DNA of 44,072 nucleotides from Bacteroidales bacterium UBA1745. GTDB lineage: Bacteria > Bacteroidota > Bacteroidia > Bacteroidales > UBA932. The translations under genes were made by a program, and so were the position numbers. The stretch is taken from positions 1 through 44,072 of the forward strand of contig DCHT01000020.1 in assembly GCA_002314885.1 (NCBI GenBank). Reading direction: 5' to 3'. Shown in pieces: positions 25,782 to 33,916 of this stretch (within the stretch, counting starts at the first letter, position 1; each line of letters starts with the position of its first letter). The notes beneath the pieces are model-generated. The model searched no databases and was not told the DNA's origin. It worked only from the letters and a program-made list of their open reading frames with translations.

Positions 25782-27267
25782 TGGCCTTCTCCTTTTTCCT
25801 GAACAGGTTTATGAAGCCCAGAATGAGCCAGGATACGAGCGTCACTGCCAGTCCTGCGGCCACTGCGAGTATGAGCGCACCGACTATGTACTGGAAGACT
25901 TTGTTGGTCTCCACGAGCATTGCTCCTATCTTGTAGCTGCCGTAGATGATGACAGGAATCATAGGAGGGATGCTGATGTTGGTGGCTGCCATCGCGAAGA
26001 TCTTGTTCAGCTTGAGCAGGTAGGCCAGCCCGGCGGCGATGAATATCTGTCCGCCCCAGACAGGCAGGATTCCGCAGAACACGCCGAGACCGAGGGATGC
26101 GGCCAGTTTGAACGGCTTCTCCTTGGAGGCTTTGAGTATGTTCTTCACTTCGGCCCAGTCTCCCTTGAGGAAATACCTCAGGCAGAGCCACGGATAGTAG
26201 AAGAGTATGGCTGCCAGGAAGAGGCCGGTGTTGAGTATGCTGATGCGCAGGAAGTCGCGGGCCGGCTTGAAATGCGACACGCGTTCGCCCTCCGGAGCAT
26301 AGTAGACCTTGATAGGGATATTCTTGACCGGAATGCCCTTCCAGGCCGATCTGACGAGGATTTCCACCTCGAATTCGTAGCGTCCGGTGACGAAACGGGT
26401 CTTGCGGAGCTTCTCGAGAGGGTAGAGCCTGTAGCCGGACTGTGTGTCGGAGAGGGTCTTGGCAGTGTCCACCTTGAACCAGAAGTTGGAGAACTTGTTG
26501 GCGAAGCTGTTCTTGCCAGGCATATTCTCCGCATTGAGGTTGCGGGCGCCCACCAGGAGGGTTCCCGGCTCGGCTTCCTCAGCCTCGATGAAGGCCGGGA
26601 TGTCGTCGGCGTAGTGCTGACCGTCGGAATCGATGGTGAGCATATACTTGTAGCCGTGGTCGAGGGCATATCGGATGGCTCTCTTGAGAGCGACGCCCTT
26701 GCCGGCGTTCTTTTCGTATTCAAGCCTCTGGATGCCTTCTATTGCTGCTATGAGTTCGTGGGTGGAGTCGGTGCAGCCGTCATTGACGACGAGTATGTCG
26801 TCGGCGTACTGCTTCACGTCGCTGACCACCTGTACGATTGTCTTTTCGTTATTGTAGGTAGGGATGACCACCAGGCAGCCCATAGCCTTGAGCCTTTCTG
26901 CCCAGCTGGCCTTCTGCTCGCGTATGGTTGCGGAAAGCTTGAGCACAGGCTCGTCCTTGCGGCTGGCCACGCATCTGACGCTGTCTCCTTCGATGGTGAG
27001 GGAGAAGTTCACTCGCAGTCCCGCTTCAGGGACTATCATTCCTATGTATTTGACTTCCTTTATGGTCGCGAACATAAGCGGCTTGCCCAGGAGGCGGCTC
27101 AGCTGTTCGCGTATGATGGTGAGGGTACAGACGCCTGGGACGACGGGCTGGCCCGGGAAGTGACCTTCGTAGATACTGTGGTCTTCCCTGAGCTCCACCT
27201 CTATGTCATATCCTGCGGCCGTCTGAGTGGTGGACACTGGCTCGTAGAAACTGCCTTCCAATCTCAT
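25774..27267 (-). CDS. Fusion of ApeI-like dehydratase, family 2 glycosyltransferase and DUF2062 membrane domain
   Basis: A 497-residue three-part protein. Residues 1-~115 form a hot-dog dehydratase domain with the FabZ-type His36 in 'YEGHFPGQPVVPG'; the catalytic Glu of FabZ is replaced (Thr50). Residues ~128-350 are a GT-A family 2 glycosyltransferase ('VVIPTYNNEKTI', 'VVNDGCTDST', DSD at 213-215, 'SDTQSGYRLYP'), similar to polyprenyl-phosphate or dolichol-phosphate-sugar synthases. Residues ~345-490 include transmembrane segments and DUF2062 ('GVFCGILPVWGGQIFIAAG', 'TNISIPPMIPVIIYG'). The dehydratase part should act with the ApeP-like protein on the polyene chain, while the GT part may glycosylate the product or a lipid carrier. 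It overlaps LolA-like by four bases and the MMPL gene by eight. Confidence 0.85.
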   Translation of the reverse strand: MRLEGSFYEPVSTTQTAAGYDIEVELREDHSIYEGHFPGQPVVPGVCTLTIIREQLSRLLGKPLMFATIKEVKYIGMIVPEAGLRVNFSLTIEGDSVRCVASRKDEPVLKLSATIREQKASWAERLKAMGCLVVIPTYNNEKTIVQVVSDVKQYADDILVVNDGCTDSTHELIAAIEGIQRLEYEKNAGKGVALKRAIRYALDHGYKYMLTIDSDGQHYADDIPAFIEAEEAEPGTLLVGARNLNAENMPGKNSFANKFSNFWFKVDTAKTLSDTQSGYRLYPLEKLRKTRFVTGRYEFEVEILVRSAWKGIPVKNIPIKVYYAPEGERVSHFKPARDFLRISILNTGLFLAAILFYYPWLCLRYFLKGDWAEVKNILKASKEKPFKLAASLGLGVFCGILPVWGGQIFIAAGLAYLLKLNKIFAMAATNISIPPMIPVIIYGSYKIGAMLVETNKVFQYIVGALILAVAAGLAVTLVSWLILGFINLFRKKEKAND

Positions 27268-27851
27268 CGCGTGAATTTCTTGTTTGTGAACGTGTACTTG
27301 GTGTAGTCGTCACTGGCCTCGGTCATCTTCATCCAGTTGAGGGACATATCGCTCTTTGCGAATTCCATCTCCATAGACTTCATCATCGATCCTGCACGCT
27401 TGTTCTTCGGCGTGAGTACGAGACTGTAGGTCTTGGCAGTCTCGCTGACGGAGGTGTCAAAACCTGCCATAATGGTCTCTACGTCGCCGCTCATACAGGA
27501 TGAGAGCACACGTTTCAGTTCCTTGAGCATAGGGTTGGAGTTCACTTTCACTGCGCTGGTGCGTCCGTCCGAACGGATTTCGAAGTTCTCGCCGGACATA
27601 TGGATGAAGTCGCCGTCGTTGAAGTCCAGGCTGATGTCGCCCGGCCTGCGGAAGCTGAATTTGCCGCTCTTGGATACTTCAGATGCGAGGACGCTCACGC
27701 AACGGGTCTGCGTGAAGTCACAGTTGATGGCCGTGATTTCCGCATTCTTCTGAATGTCTTCGGCAAAGCGTGCCTCCACGTCCTGCGCCTTGAGCGAGGT
27801 CGGGAGCAGCATCGCTGCCAGCATTGCTATGATTCCTATCCTATTTCTCAT
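27264..27851 (-). CDS. LolA-like periplasmic carrier protein of the pigment cluster
   Basis: A 195-residue secreted protein. I place the start at 27851 because it gives a good signal peptide (MRNRIGIIAMLAAMLLPTSLKAQ, cleaved after LKA); an upstream in-frame ATG at 27938 would precede this with a charged 29-residue stretch lying inside the deacetylase gene. The mature part has the LolA-family pattern 'FTQTR...GKFSFRRPGDISLDF', followed by beta-strand-rich sequence ending '...YTFTNKKFTR'. LolA carries lipoproteins between the membranes; the version in APE clusters (ApeL type) is thought to carry the aryl polyene lipid. It overlaps the deacetylase gene by 11 bases and the GT2 fusion by four. Confidence 0.8.
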   Translation of the reverse strand: MRNRIGIIAMLAAMLLPTSLKAQDVEARFAEDIQKNAEITAINCDFTQTRCVSVLASEVSKSGKFSFRRPGDISLDFNDGDFIHMSGENFEIRSDGRTSAVKVNSNPMLKELKRVLSSCMSGDVETIMAGFDTSVSETAKTYSLVLTPKNKRAGSMMKSMEMEFAKSDMSLNWMKMTEASDDYTKYTFTNKKFTR

Positions 27852-28539
27852 ATTCTTCAATTTTGAAAAGTCCGCCCAGTGTCGTCGTGCTGTAGCCTCT
27901 GGCTTCAAGCGCACTGAGGAGGGCTTCGGTAAGTTCATCGGCCTGGGGCATCCTGTCGTGCATAAGTATGACGGCGCCAGGCCTGATTCCTTTGAGTATT
28001 CTTTCGAGCACCTTCTCGCGTGAGTCGGTGCTGACTGTGTCGTATGACCTGACGCTCCATCCGGCTCCCTGCATATTGCATCTGCGCACTGCGATGCCTA
28101 TGTGAGGGGTGGTCACTCCCACCTGAGGGCGGTAGAGCCTAGGTTTCACTCCGCAGGCTGCCTCTATGGATGCGTTGCAGTCCCTGATGTCGCGGACGTG
28201 GCCTTTGGACATCCGGAATATGTGCCTCCAGTCGTGGGACCAGGTGTGGTTGCCTACCGTGTGGCCTGCTTCCACTATCGCCTTTGCCGTCTGAGGGGCG
28301 GCGTCGACCTTACTGCCTACGAGGAAGAAGGTCGCCTTTGCTCCGTGCCTTGCGAGCACTTCGAGGACTTTCGGGGTCATATCGGGATCCGGGCCGTCGT
28401 CGTATGTGAGGGCCACCACCTTCTCCTGCGTCCTGCGACGGCAGAGGGTGCGGACATAGACCTGGCTGCCTATACACGCTGATGCGTATATCAGGAATGC
28501 CAGGAGAGCCGTGGCCGATATGACGATTGCCCAAACCAT
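27841..28539 (-). CDS. Membrane-anchored NodB-type polysaccharide deacetylase
   Basis: A 232-residue carbohydrate esterase family 4 protein. Residues 1-24 form a membrane anchor, placing the enzyme at the outer face of the inner membrane. NodB motifs are complete: TYDDGPD (residues 45-51; Asp47 and Asp48), the metal pair His98/His102 in 'GNHTWSH', 'RPQVGVTTP' and 'ILMHDR'. It removes N-acetyl (or O-acetyl) groups from sugars. Inside this cluster, beside a glycosyltransferase, it could trim an acetylated sugar attached to the pigment or its carrier; that is inference. One base separates it from the KS-CLF gene and it overlaps the LolA-like gene by 11. Confidence 0.85.
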   Translation of the reverse strand: MVWAIVISATALLAFLIYASACIGSQVYVRTLCRRRTQEKVVALTYDDGPDPDMTPKVLEVLARHGAKATFFLVGSKVDAAPQTAKAIVEAGHTVGNHTWSHDWRHIFRMSKGHVRDIRDCNASIEAACGVKPRLYRPQVGVTTPHIGIAVRRCNMQGAGWSVRSYDTVSTDSREKVLERILKGIRPGAVILMHDRMPQADELTEALLSALEARGYSTTTLGGLFKIEEYEK

Positions 28540-28540
28540 A

Positions 28541-30442
28541 TTATATCCTTTCTACGATGAAGTCTCCTATCTGGATGCTTTCCTCGTTTCCTGCGCAGAC
28601 GCTCCTGCAGGCGGCAGCGATCTGCCTTGCGGCATCGGTGGCCAATATGCCCTTGGATGCCTTACCCGCCGGCTTGTAGACCAGTCTTGCCTTGCTTGCC
28701 GGCGTCTGCTTTGCAGAGAGTAGAGCGAAAACTGAGCCATCTTGCTCCGGAGCTGCTCCCAGACGTGCCAGAATGGCCTCGGAGGCAGGGATGTTTTCGT
28801 CAAATGCACCGGCGAGGGCACGTCCTGAACCTGCGTCGCTCAGATGCATCATTGCGTCCAGCAGGGCGTCCCTGAAGCTGTCACTGCGGTTGACGTAGGT
28901 CATATTGTAGCAGTGGTTGTGGCTCAGGAGAGCGACCTGTCCGCCCACGGTGTTGAAGGTGGACTGGATGAACGGGGTAGGGTTGAGGAGCTCTTCCTTG
29001 TCCCTTATGATGTTCAGCAGGAACTTCTCGCTGTCGCTCAGGCAGCCCAGGCCGGTCGCGGTGACTATGCAGTCCACTTCCGCCGTGTTCGCGGCTCCGC
29101 CCACGCATTCCGTGGCGGTGGAAACGGCGTTCTTGAGCACCTTGCTCATACGTCTGCGCATTCCGGCATCCGGGATGAGTTCCTTCACGTCGGTGACTAC
29201 TTCGTTGTCTTCGAGTATGTTCTCGATATAGCAGGCTGAGATTGCGCCCTTTGCCGTCGTCTTGCCGCTGCGGCTGAATACCACGGATGAGCAGTTGCCT
29301 CCGAATCCGAAGGAGTTGCTGACGACTGCCTTGATCTCGCGTCCTTCCTCCATCCTGGTCTCCGGCACGAGTCCGAGACCTTCGATCGGGGTGCTGAACC
29401 TTAGGTTAGGCCAGATTATGCCACGGCTGACGCTGAGTACAGACAGTACCGCCTCTATGCCGCCGGCTGCCGCGAGGGTGTGTCCGGTGAAGCCTTTGGT
29501 GGAGGAGAATGGCGGCACATTGTCGCCCCAGATGCGTCTGAGGGCGGTTCCTTCGCTCTGATCGTTGTTGCCGGTACCCGTGCCGTGTACGTTTATGTAG
29601 TCAACGTCAGCAGGGGTGAGACCGGCCATTTCGAGGGCCTGGGTCATTGCGAGGAAGTCGCCGTCGCCCTCCGCTGAGGAGGCTGTCTGATGATGGGCGT
29701 CATTGGCATTGGCAAAGCCTGCGAGGGCGCAGTAGTCGCCTTCCTGGGCCTTGTCCCTTGCCTGCAGCACTATGTAGCCTGCGCCTTCTCCGAGGTTGAG
29801 GCCTGCACGCGTCTGGTCGAAAGGACGGCTAGGTTCGCTGTCCAGGATCATCAGCGACTTGAAGCCGTTGATGGTGAACATACTGAGCGCATCGGTGCCA
29901 CCTACGACCACCGTGTCGAGCAAGCCGTGCTCTATGAGCCTGGCTCCCGTCATCATCGCATTGGCCGCGGATGAGCAGGCCGTGCTGATGGTGGAGAGAT
30001 GTCCGCCGATTCCGCACTGGGCTGCTATCCAGCGGGTGCTGGCTGCGCAGTCGTGCATACGGGACATTTCCGCATCGCCGCTCTGAGGGTCCTGGATGAA
30101 TTCCGGGAAGAAGTGCTCTGTGAGGTCCATACCTCCGACGGAAGTCGAACTGATCAGCCCGACCTTCGATGCATCTGTTATGCCTGCGTCGGCGAGGGCC
30201 TCCTTCACTGCGAGGGCTCCCAGCAGGGCAGTCCTGGAAATGTGGGCGTCATACCCAATTCCCAGTCGCTCGCAGAGTCCTTCGTTGGTGACAGGCAGTT
30301 CACCTGCCGGGAGGACGTGCGTGGTGCCGGTAAGGCTGGAACGCGGTGAAATGCCGCTCCTGCCTTCCCTGAATGCCTTGAGGTTCTCCTCGACGCCTAT
30401 TCCCAGGGCGCTGACTATTCCTATGCCGCTGACTGCGATCAT
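28541..30442 (-). CDS. Ketosynthase fused to chain-length-factor-like domain (ApeO-ApeC type)
   Basis: A 633-residue protein. Residues 1-~392 are a complete FabF-type beta-ketoacyl-ACP synthase with active-site Cys156 (STACSSA), His286 (INVHGTGT) and His321 (GFTGHT), ending at the usual 'NSFGFGGNCSSVVF'. Residues ~400-633 are a second, truncated thiolase-fold domain resembling the ketosynthase N-terminal-like (PF13723) chain-length factors of APE clusters: 'PDAGMRRRMSKVLKNAV' and 'NPTPFIQSTFNTVGGQVALL', with no cysteine at the active-site position. In proteobacterial APE systems ApeO and ApeC are separate proteins that form a heterocomplex; here both are in one chain. It elongates the aryl polyene on an ACP. 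It lies 14 bases after ACP1. Confidence 0.85.
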   Translation of the reverse strand: MIAVSGIGIVSALGIGVEENLKAFREGRSGISPRSSLTGTTHVLPAGELPVTNEGLCERLGIGYDAHISRTALLGALAVKEALADAGITDASKVGLISSTSVGGMDLTEHFFPEFIQDPQSGDAEMSRMHDCAASTRWIAAQCGIGGHLSTISTACSSAANAMMTGARLIEHGLLDTVVVGGTDALSMFTINGFKSLMILDSEPSRPFDQTRAGLNLGEGAGYIVLQARDKAQEGDYCALAGFANANDAHHQTASSAEGDGDFLAMTQALEMAGLTPADVDYINVHGTGTGNNDQSEGTALRRIWGDNVPPFSSTKGFTGHTLAAAGGIEAVLSVLSVSRGIIWPNLRFSTPIEGLGLVPETRMEEGREIKAVVSNSFGFGGNCSSVVFSRSGKTTAKGAISACYIENILEDNEVVTDVKELIPDAGMRRRMSKVLKNAVSTATECVGGAANTAEVDCIVTATGLGCLSDSEKFLLNIIRDKEELLNPTPFIQSTFNTVGGQVALLSHNHCYNMTYVNRSDSFRDALLDAMMHLSDAGSGRALAGAFDENIPASEAILARLGAAPEQDGSVFALLSAKQTPASKARLVYKPAGKASKGILATDAARQIAAACRSVCAGNEESIQIGDFIVERI

Positions 30443-30456
30443 TTATCTGCGCTTAT

Positions 30457-30711
30457 TTATTTACGGTTCTTGGCTACGTATTCTGCGAGGCTGCGTACTG
30501 ACTTGAAGACAGGACGGGTGGCTGCAGTGTTGTCGATCTTGATGCCGTAGTTCCTCTCGACGAGGAGGATGATCTCGAGTGCGTCGATTGAGTCAAGGCC
30601 GAGGCCGTCTCCGAAGAGAGGTGCGTCCGCGTCGATGTCGGCGGTGGTCATATCCTCGAGGTTGAGTGCGTCGATGAGGTGCTGTTTGATTTCTTCGATA
30701 AGTGCTTCCAT
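30457..30711 (-). CDS. Acyl carrier protein (first of two)
   Basis: An 84-residue acyl carrier protein. The 4'-phosphopantetheine attachment site is Ser41 in 'GLGLDSIDALEI', preceded by the typical 'DADAPLFGDG' loop and followed by a helix ending in 'VRSLAEYVAKN'. It should carry either the growing polyene chain or the aryl starter; APE systems use two ACPs with different jobs (ApeE, ApeF). It lies between the two long ketosynthase genes with gaps of 12-14 bases, which suggests that it serves chain elongation. Confidence 0.92.
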   Translation of the reverse strand: MEALIEEIKQHLIDALNLEDMTTADIDADAPLFGDGLGLDSIDALEIILLVERNYGIKIDNTAATRPVFKSVRSLAEYVAKNRK

Positions 30712-30723
30712 TTTTTCTGTTTG

Positions 30724-32406
30724 TTATTTAGTTATTGATAATTTCAGTTCTGCCTTGCAGTTGTTGCCGAGCTGTTCGCACCAGCCCCAGATCACGGCTT
30801 TTGCGTGACCGCGAGTGAGCAGGTAGCGGGTATAGTCCTCACAGAGGCTGCTCGGCGCATCCTCGATGAAGAAGGTGTTGTCTCCCTTGAACTTGTTGCG
30901 TATGCATACTTCGCCTGCCGCCACATTCGGCAGGGTATATACGAACACGGCAGGGGAGGCGCCCTCCAGATGGTCTATGTTCCTCTGGTGGAGGGCATCG
31001 TCGTCCAGCGAGGACGAACGGTTGGAGAGTATGATCGCGATGTCCCTCTCTTCGTAGTCGGCGTGGAGGTCGTGGCCGCGCAGCAGGTTCTCGGCTGCGA
31101 TATAGGCGGTCTTGGCGAGGTCGCTCATCTTGAAGAACTTCATATTCGCGTCGCCCAGGGTCCTGTACTGTTCGCGTATGTATTCGGCGAAAGGCTGGTC
31201 TCCGTTGTCGAGGCTATATGAGGCTATTGTCTCCATTTCAGCGATGGTCGCTTCGTCGGACGGATAGTCCCCGAGAGAGGCGAGGGCCAGTACGACTGCG
31301 GCGTTGCAGCCTCCGAAGCCGGATGCGGTCTTCACGCAGCGGCCGGTTTCGATGGCGACGGACTCGGATGAGACATTTATAGGGCAAGGGACTCCGAGGG
31401 TACTGAAACCGGCGGTGCCATATACTTTCAGCCGCCTGATCTCTTCGGCGCACGCGAGGGTCTCAATGACGCCTGCGGCACCGAAAGTGTGGCCGAAATA
31501 GCCTTTAAGGCTGTTCAGAGGCTTGTCCTGCAGGCCTGCGAGGGTTACTGCCTTGCTCTCCATTTCGTCGTTGTAGGCCGTTCCTGTGCCGTGGGTGTTC
31601 ACGAAGCCTATCTGACTGGCGTCCACTCCGGCCTGGCGCATCGCATTGTCGATGGCGAAGAAAAGTCCGTCACCGGTCCTGGACGGGCCGGAAATGTGGT
31701 TGGCGTCGTCGCTCACCGCTCCGCCTTCGAGGAGCACTGCCGGGGCAAGTGCCTCGGAAGCTTCCGTCGTGAGGAGTACCGCTCCGCAGGCCTCGCCTAT
31801 GCTGAGTCCGTCGCGTTCTGCGTCGAAAGGCTTGCAAGGCTTGAGGCTGACCGACTTGAAGGATTCGAAGCCGGTGGCAATGAAGCGGGAGAGGGTGTCG
31901 CAGCCTGCCACGATGACGCGGGTGCATCTTCCTGACAGTATGAGGCGGCGGCCCACCACGAATGCGGATACGCCGGATATGCAGGCGTTGGAGATGACCA
32001 GCGGCTGCTGCGCGAGGCCCAGGATTTCCTGGATCTTCGACGCCGTGCTGCCGAGGAAGGCCCTCTGCGGGATCTGCTCCGCCACGTCACCTTCAGCCAG
32101 GATGGCTCCCGAGAGCAGCTCGATGTTGCCCTTGGTGGTGGAGAGCACGATTCCCAGGCCCGGGTCGGCCGCATCTATGCCTGCCTCGCGGCAGACTGTG
32201 CGTATCGCGCTCACCAGGAGGGCTTCCAGCTTCGTGCAGCCTTCGACTGACGGGCAGTCCGGAATCCTTCCTGCTATCATCCCGAGGGCGGAGTCCTGCT
32301 TCAGGCCGCTGACTCCGGCTTCCAGGGCCGCGTATGTCTGCGCCCTGTCGCCGCAGGCTGTCATAAGGCAGTCCGCTCCGAGATATATGAGTTTCTGATT
32401 ATTCAT
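30724..32406 (-). CDS. Beta-ketoacyl synthase with truncated KS-like C-terminal domain
   Basis: A 560-residue protein. Residues 1-~378 are a ketosynthase with the full Cys-His-His set: Cys142 (ISNACISG), His272 (NTHGTGT) and His306 (GYFGHT), ending at 'SGFGGCNAAVVLA'. The C-terminal ~180 residues contain a second short thiolase-like domain ('DIAIILSNRSSSLDDD', 'SPAVFVYTLPNVAAGE', 'KGDNTFFI') like the small ketosynthase-like proteins found as separate genes in flexirubin clusters of Flavobacteria. This half lacks an active-site Cys in a KS context, so it is probably structural or a specificity partner. The gene overlaps the ApeP-like dehydratase by eight bases. A role as initiating or second elongating KS is possible but undetermined. 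Confidence 0.8.
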   Translation of the reverse strand: MNNQKLIYLGADCLMTACGDRAQTYAALEAGVSGLKQDSALGMIAGRIPDCPSVEGCTKLEALLVSAIRTVCREAGIDAADPGLGIVLSTTKGNIELLSGAILAEGDVAEQIPQRAFLGSTASKIQEILGLAQQPLVISNACISGVSAFVVGRRLILSGRCTRVIVAGCDTLSRFIATGFESFKSVSLKPCKPFDAERDGLSIGEACGAVLLTTEASEALAPAVLLEGGAVSDDANHISGPSRTGDGLFFAIDNAMRQAGVDASQIGFVNTHGTGTAYNDEMESKAVTLAGLQDKPLNSLKGYFGHTFGAAGVIETLACAEEIRRLKVYGTAGFSTLGVPCPINVSSESVAIETGRCVKTASGFGGCNAAVVLALASLGDYPSDEATIAEMETIASYSLDNGDQPFAEYIREQYRTLGDANMKFFKMSDLAKTAYIAAENLLRGHDLHADYEERDIAIILSNRSSSLDDDALHQRNIDHLEGASPAVFVYTLPNVAAGEVCIRNKFKGDNTFFIEDAPSSLCEDYTRYLLTRGHAKAVIWGWCEQLGNNCKAELKLSITK

Positions 32407-32812
32407 CTTTGAGGAAAATCTTCATCCTGCAGCTTGCTATGATTTCTTCTCCCACCTTGGTCCTGGCCTCGATGAGGGAGACAGGCCCCACTTCCTGGAT
32501 GATCTCCAGTTCAGTCCTGAGCACTTCGCCCACGAGGGGAAGCCTCTCTGCGCTGAACTTGTTGACCGAGCCTATGAAGCCGACTGGCACTTCCTTGCCT
32601 TCCTCCCTGCAGAGGTAGCCTGTCCTGGCGGCGGCGGACTGGGCAATATGCTCTATTACGCCGCATTCGGACATAGTCCCGTCATCGCAGAAGATGTTGT
32701 CTTCGCGGACGGTAAGGCTGGTGAGGGATATGTTGCCGTCAAAGCCCTCGAATGCATCCACCATCACAATAGGCGGACGCTGAGGTATGAGGCTGAGGAT
32801 GTCGCTGTCCAT
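32399..32812 (-). CDS. ApeP-like 3-hydroxyacyl-ACP dehydratase (hot-dog fold)
   Basis: A 137-residue single hot-dog domain. 'LIPQRPPIVMVDAF' at 8-21 and 'SECGVIEHIAQSAAARTGY' at 48-66 are the ApeP signatures. Glu54 aligns with the catalytic Glu of FabZ, but the HFPG histidine motif is absent. It should therefore work with a histidine-bearing partner; the N-terminal domain of the GT2 fusion has that His and lacks the Glu. Reaction: dehydration of 3-hydroxyacyl-ACP to the trans-2-enoyl form, repeated to build the conjugated polyene. It abuts the methyltransferase gene with no gap. Confidence 0.85.
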   Translation of the reverse strand: MDSDILSLIPQRPPIVMVDAFEGFDGNISLTSLTVREDNIFCDDGTMSECGVIEHIAQSAAARTGYLCREEGKEVPVGFIGSVNKFSAERLPLVGEVLRTELEIIQEVGPVSLIEARTKVGEEIIASCRMKIFLKDE

Positions 32813-33913
32813 TTATTTCTTCTTGCAGATCATTATTGAATGACCGAGACCGAGATTGTCGTGGAGGGCTTCCACTTCGAGGCCTGCGGCTTCCACGCAG
32901 CGGGCCATATCGTCGGAATGGTACATCTTGCTGTTGCCGTTCGCCATTGCGGTGAAATAGAGGCTGGTCATAGTGAGCACGTATGAGGCGGTCTCGTATT
33001 TCTGACGGTCCCAGAAGGTCTCCATAATGTAGACGCGGGTGTTCTCGTCCATAGATGCGGCGGCCCTGCGGAGTATGCTGATGATCTGCTCCTCGCTGAA
33101 GCAGTCGAGGAACTGGCTCATCCAGATCACGTCGAATGCAGGGGTAGGGAACTTGGTCTTCTCGTCGAGCATATTGCAGCCGTAGCCGTGGATGCGGTCT
33201 GCCCCCGGCTTGCCTGCGGTCTGCTCACGCATCATACCGAGCTGCTGAGGCAGGTCGGCGATGGTGACTTCCACCTCAGGGTTGTAGTTCACGCACTGCA
33301 TAGCCCAGCGACCGGTGTTTCCGCCCACGTCCAGGAGCCTGCGAACCTTGCGTCCGCTCTTGTCGAACACCATTTCGAGGGCCTCCTTGAAGGAGTTGTC
33401 GGAATAGAAGTGGTCGAAGCCGAACCAGGATTTCTTCACCTGCTCAGGCAGGCTGGAGAGGGCCTCATAGATGGTTGGCCATTCTCCGAAGACCTTCAGG
33501 CCTTCAGGCTTTCCGTTGCGGAGGGCATCCTCGAGCCAGAAGAGACCGAGGTAGTTGACGTCGTGGTTGAAGTCCAGGTCGGCGCGGGTGCTGTTGTCAT
33601 TGAGCAGGAACCAGCCTGTCTTGGTGAGCTTGTAGTTGTCGCCCACGATTATGACGGTGCCGGCGGAAAGGGAAGCCTCCAGCAGGCACTTTGCGGCGTA
33701 TTTGGAAATGCCGCACTTCTCTACGATCTCAGCTTCAGTGGCACCCTGATCCTTCCTTTCGTCAAGGAATTCGAGTATGCCGAACTTGATCATAAGCCTT
33801 GAGACCTGGAATACCACAGGAGCCCAGGCGATTTCCTGAGCCTTGCGCTGTGCCTCTCCGGCTCTCATTTTGTCTTGCGTATAACGCGCTTCGAGCGATG
33901 GTGTGAGTTTCAT
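32813..33913 (-). CDS. SAM-dependent O-methyltransferase (Methyltransf_2-like)
   Basis: A 366-residue class I methyltransferase with the architecture of plant/bacterial O-methyltransferases: N-terminal winged-helix dimerisation part (~30-110, 'ILEFLDERKDQGATEAEIVEK') and a Rossmann domain with SAM loop 'LLDVGGNTGRW' (193-203), 'VTIADLPQQLGMMRE' and 'DVIWMSQFLDCFSEEQI'. In aryl polyene and flexirubin clusters a methyltransferase decorates the aryl head group; methylation of the phenolic oxygen or the ring is the likely reaction here, but substrate and position are inferred. It abuts the dehydratase and starts three bases after the acyltransferase. Confidence 0.83.
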   Translation of the reverse strand: MKLTPSLEARYTQDKMRAGEAQRKAQEIAWAPVVFQVSRLMIKFGILEFLDERKDQGATEAEIVEKCGISKYAAKCLLEASLSAGTVIIVGDNYKLTKTGWFLLNDNSTRADLDFNHDVNYLGLFWLEDALRNGKPEGLKVFGEWPTIYEALSSLPEQVKKSWFGFDHFYSDNSFKEALEMVFDKSGRKVRRLLDVGGNTGRWAMQCVNYNPEVEVTIADLPQQLGMMREQTAGKPGADRIHGYGCNMLDEKTKFPTPAFDVIWMSQFLDCFSEEQIISILRRAAASMDENTRVYIMETFWDRQKYETASYVLTMTSLYFTAMANGNSKMYHSDDMARCVEAAGLEVEALHDNLGLGHSIMICKKK

Positions 33914-33916
33914 ATT

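Noticed and set aside
25765..27306. Plus-strand open frame of 513 codons opposite the GT2 fusion gene
   Set aside because: It is the antisense shadow of a gene with clear domains; its translation shows no known motif and is rich in the residues expected from reverse reading of GC-rich codons.
27852..27938. Longer N-terminus for the LolA-like protein
   Set aside because: The extra 29 residues are charged, lie inside the deacetylase gene and would bury the good signal peptide that starts at 27851.
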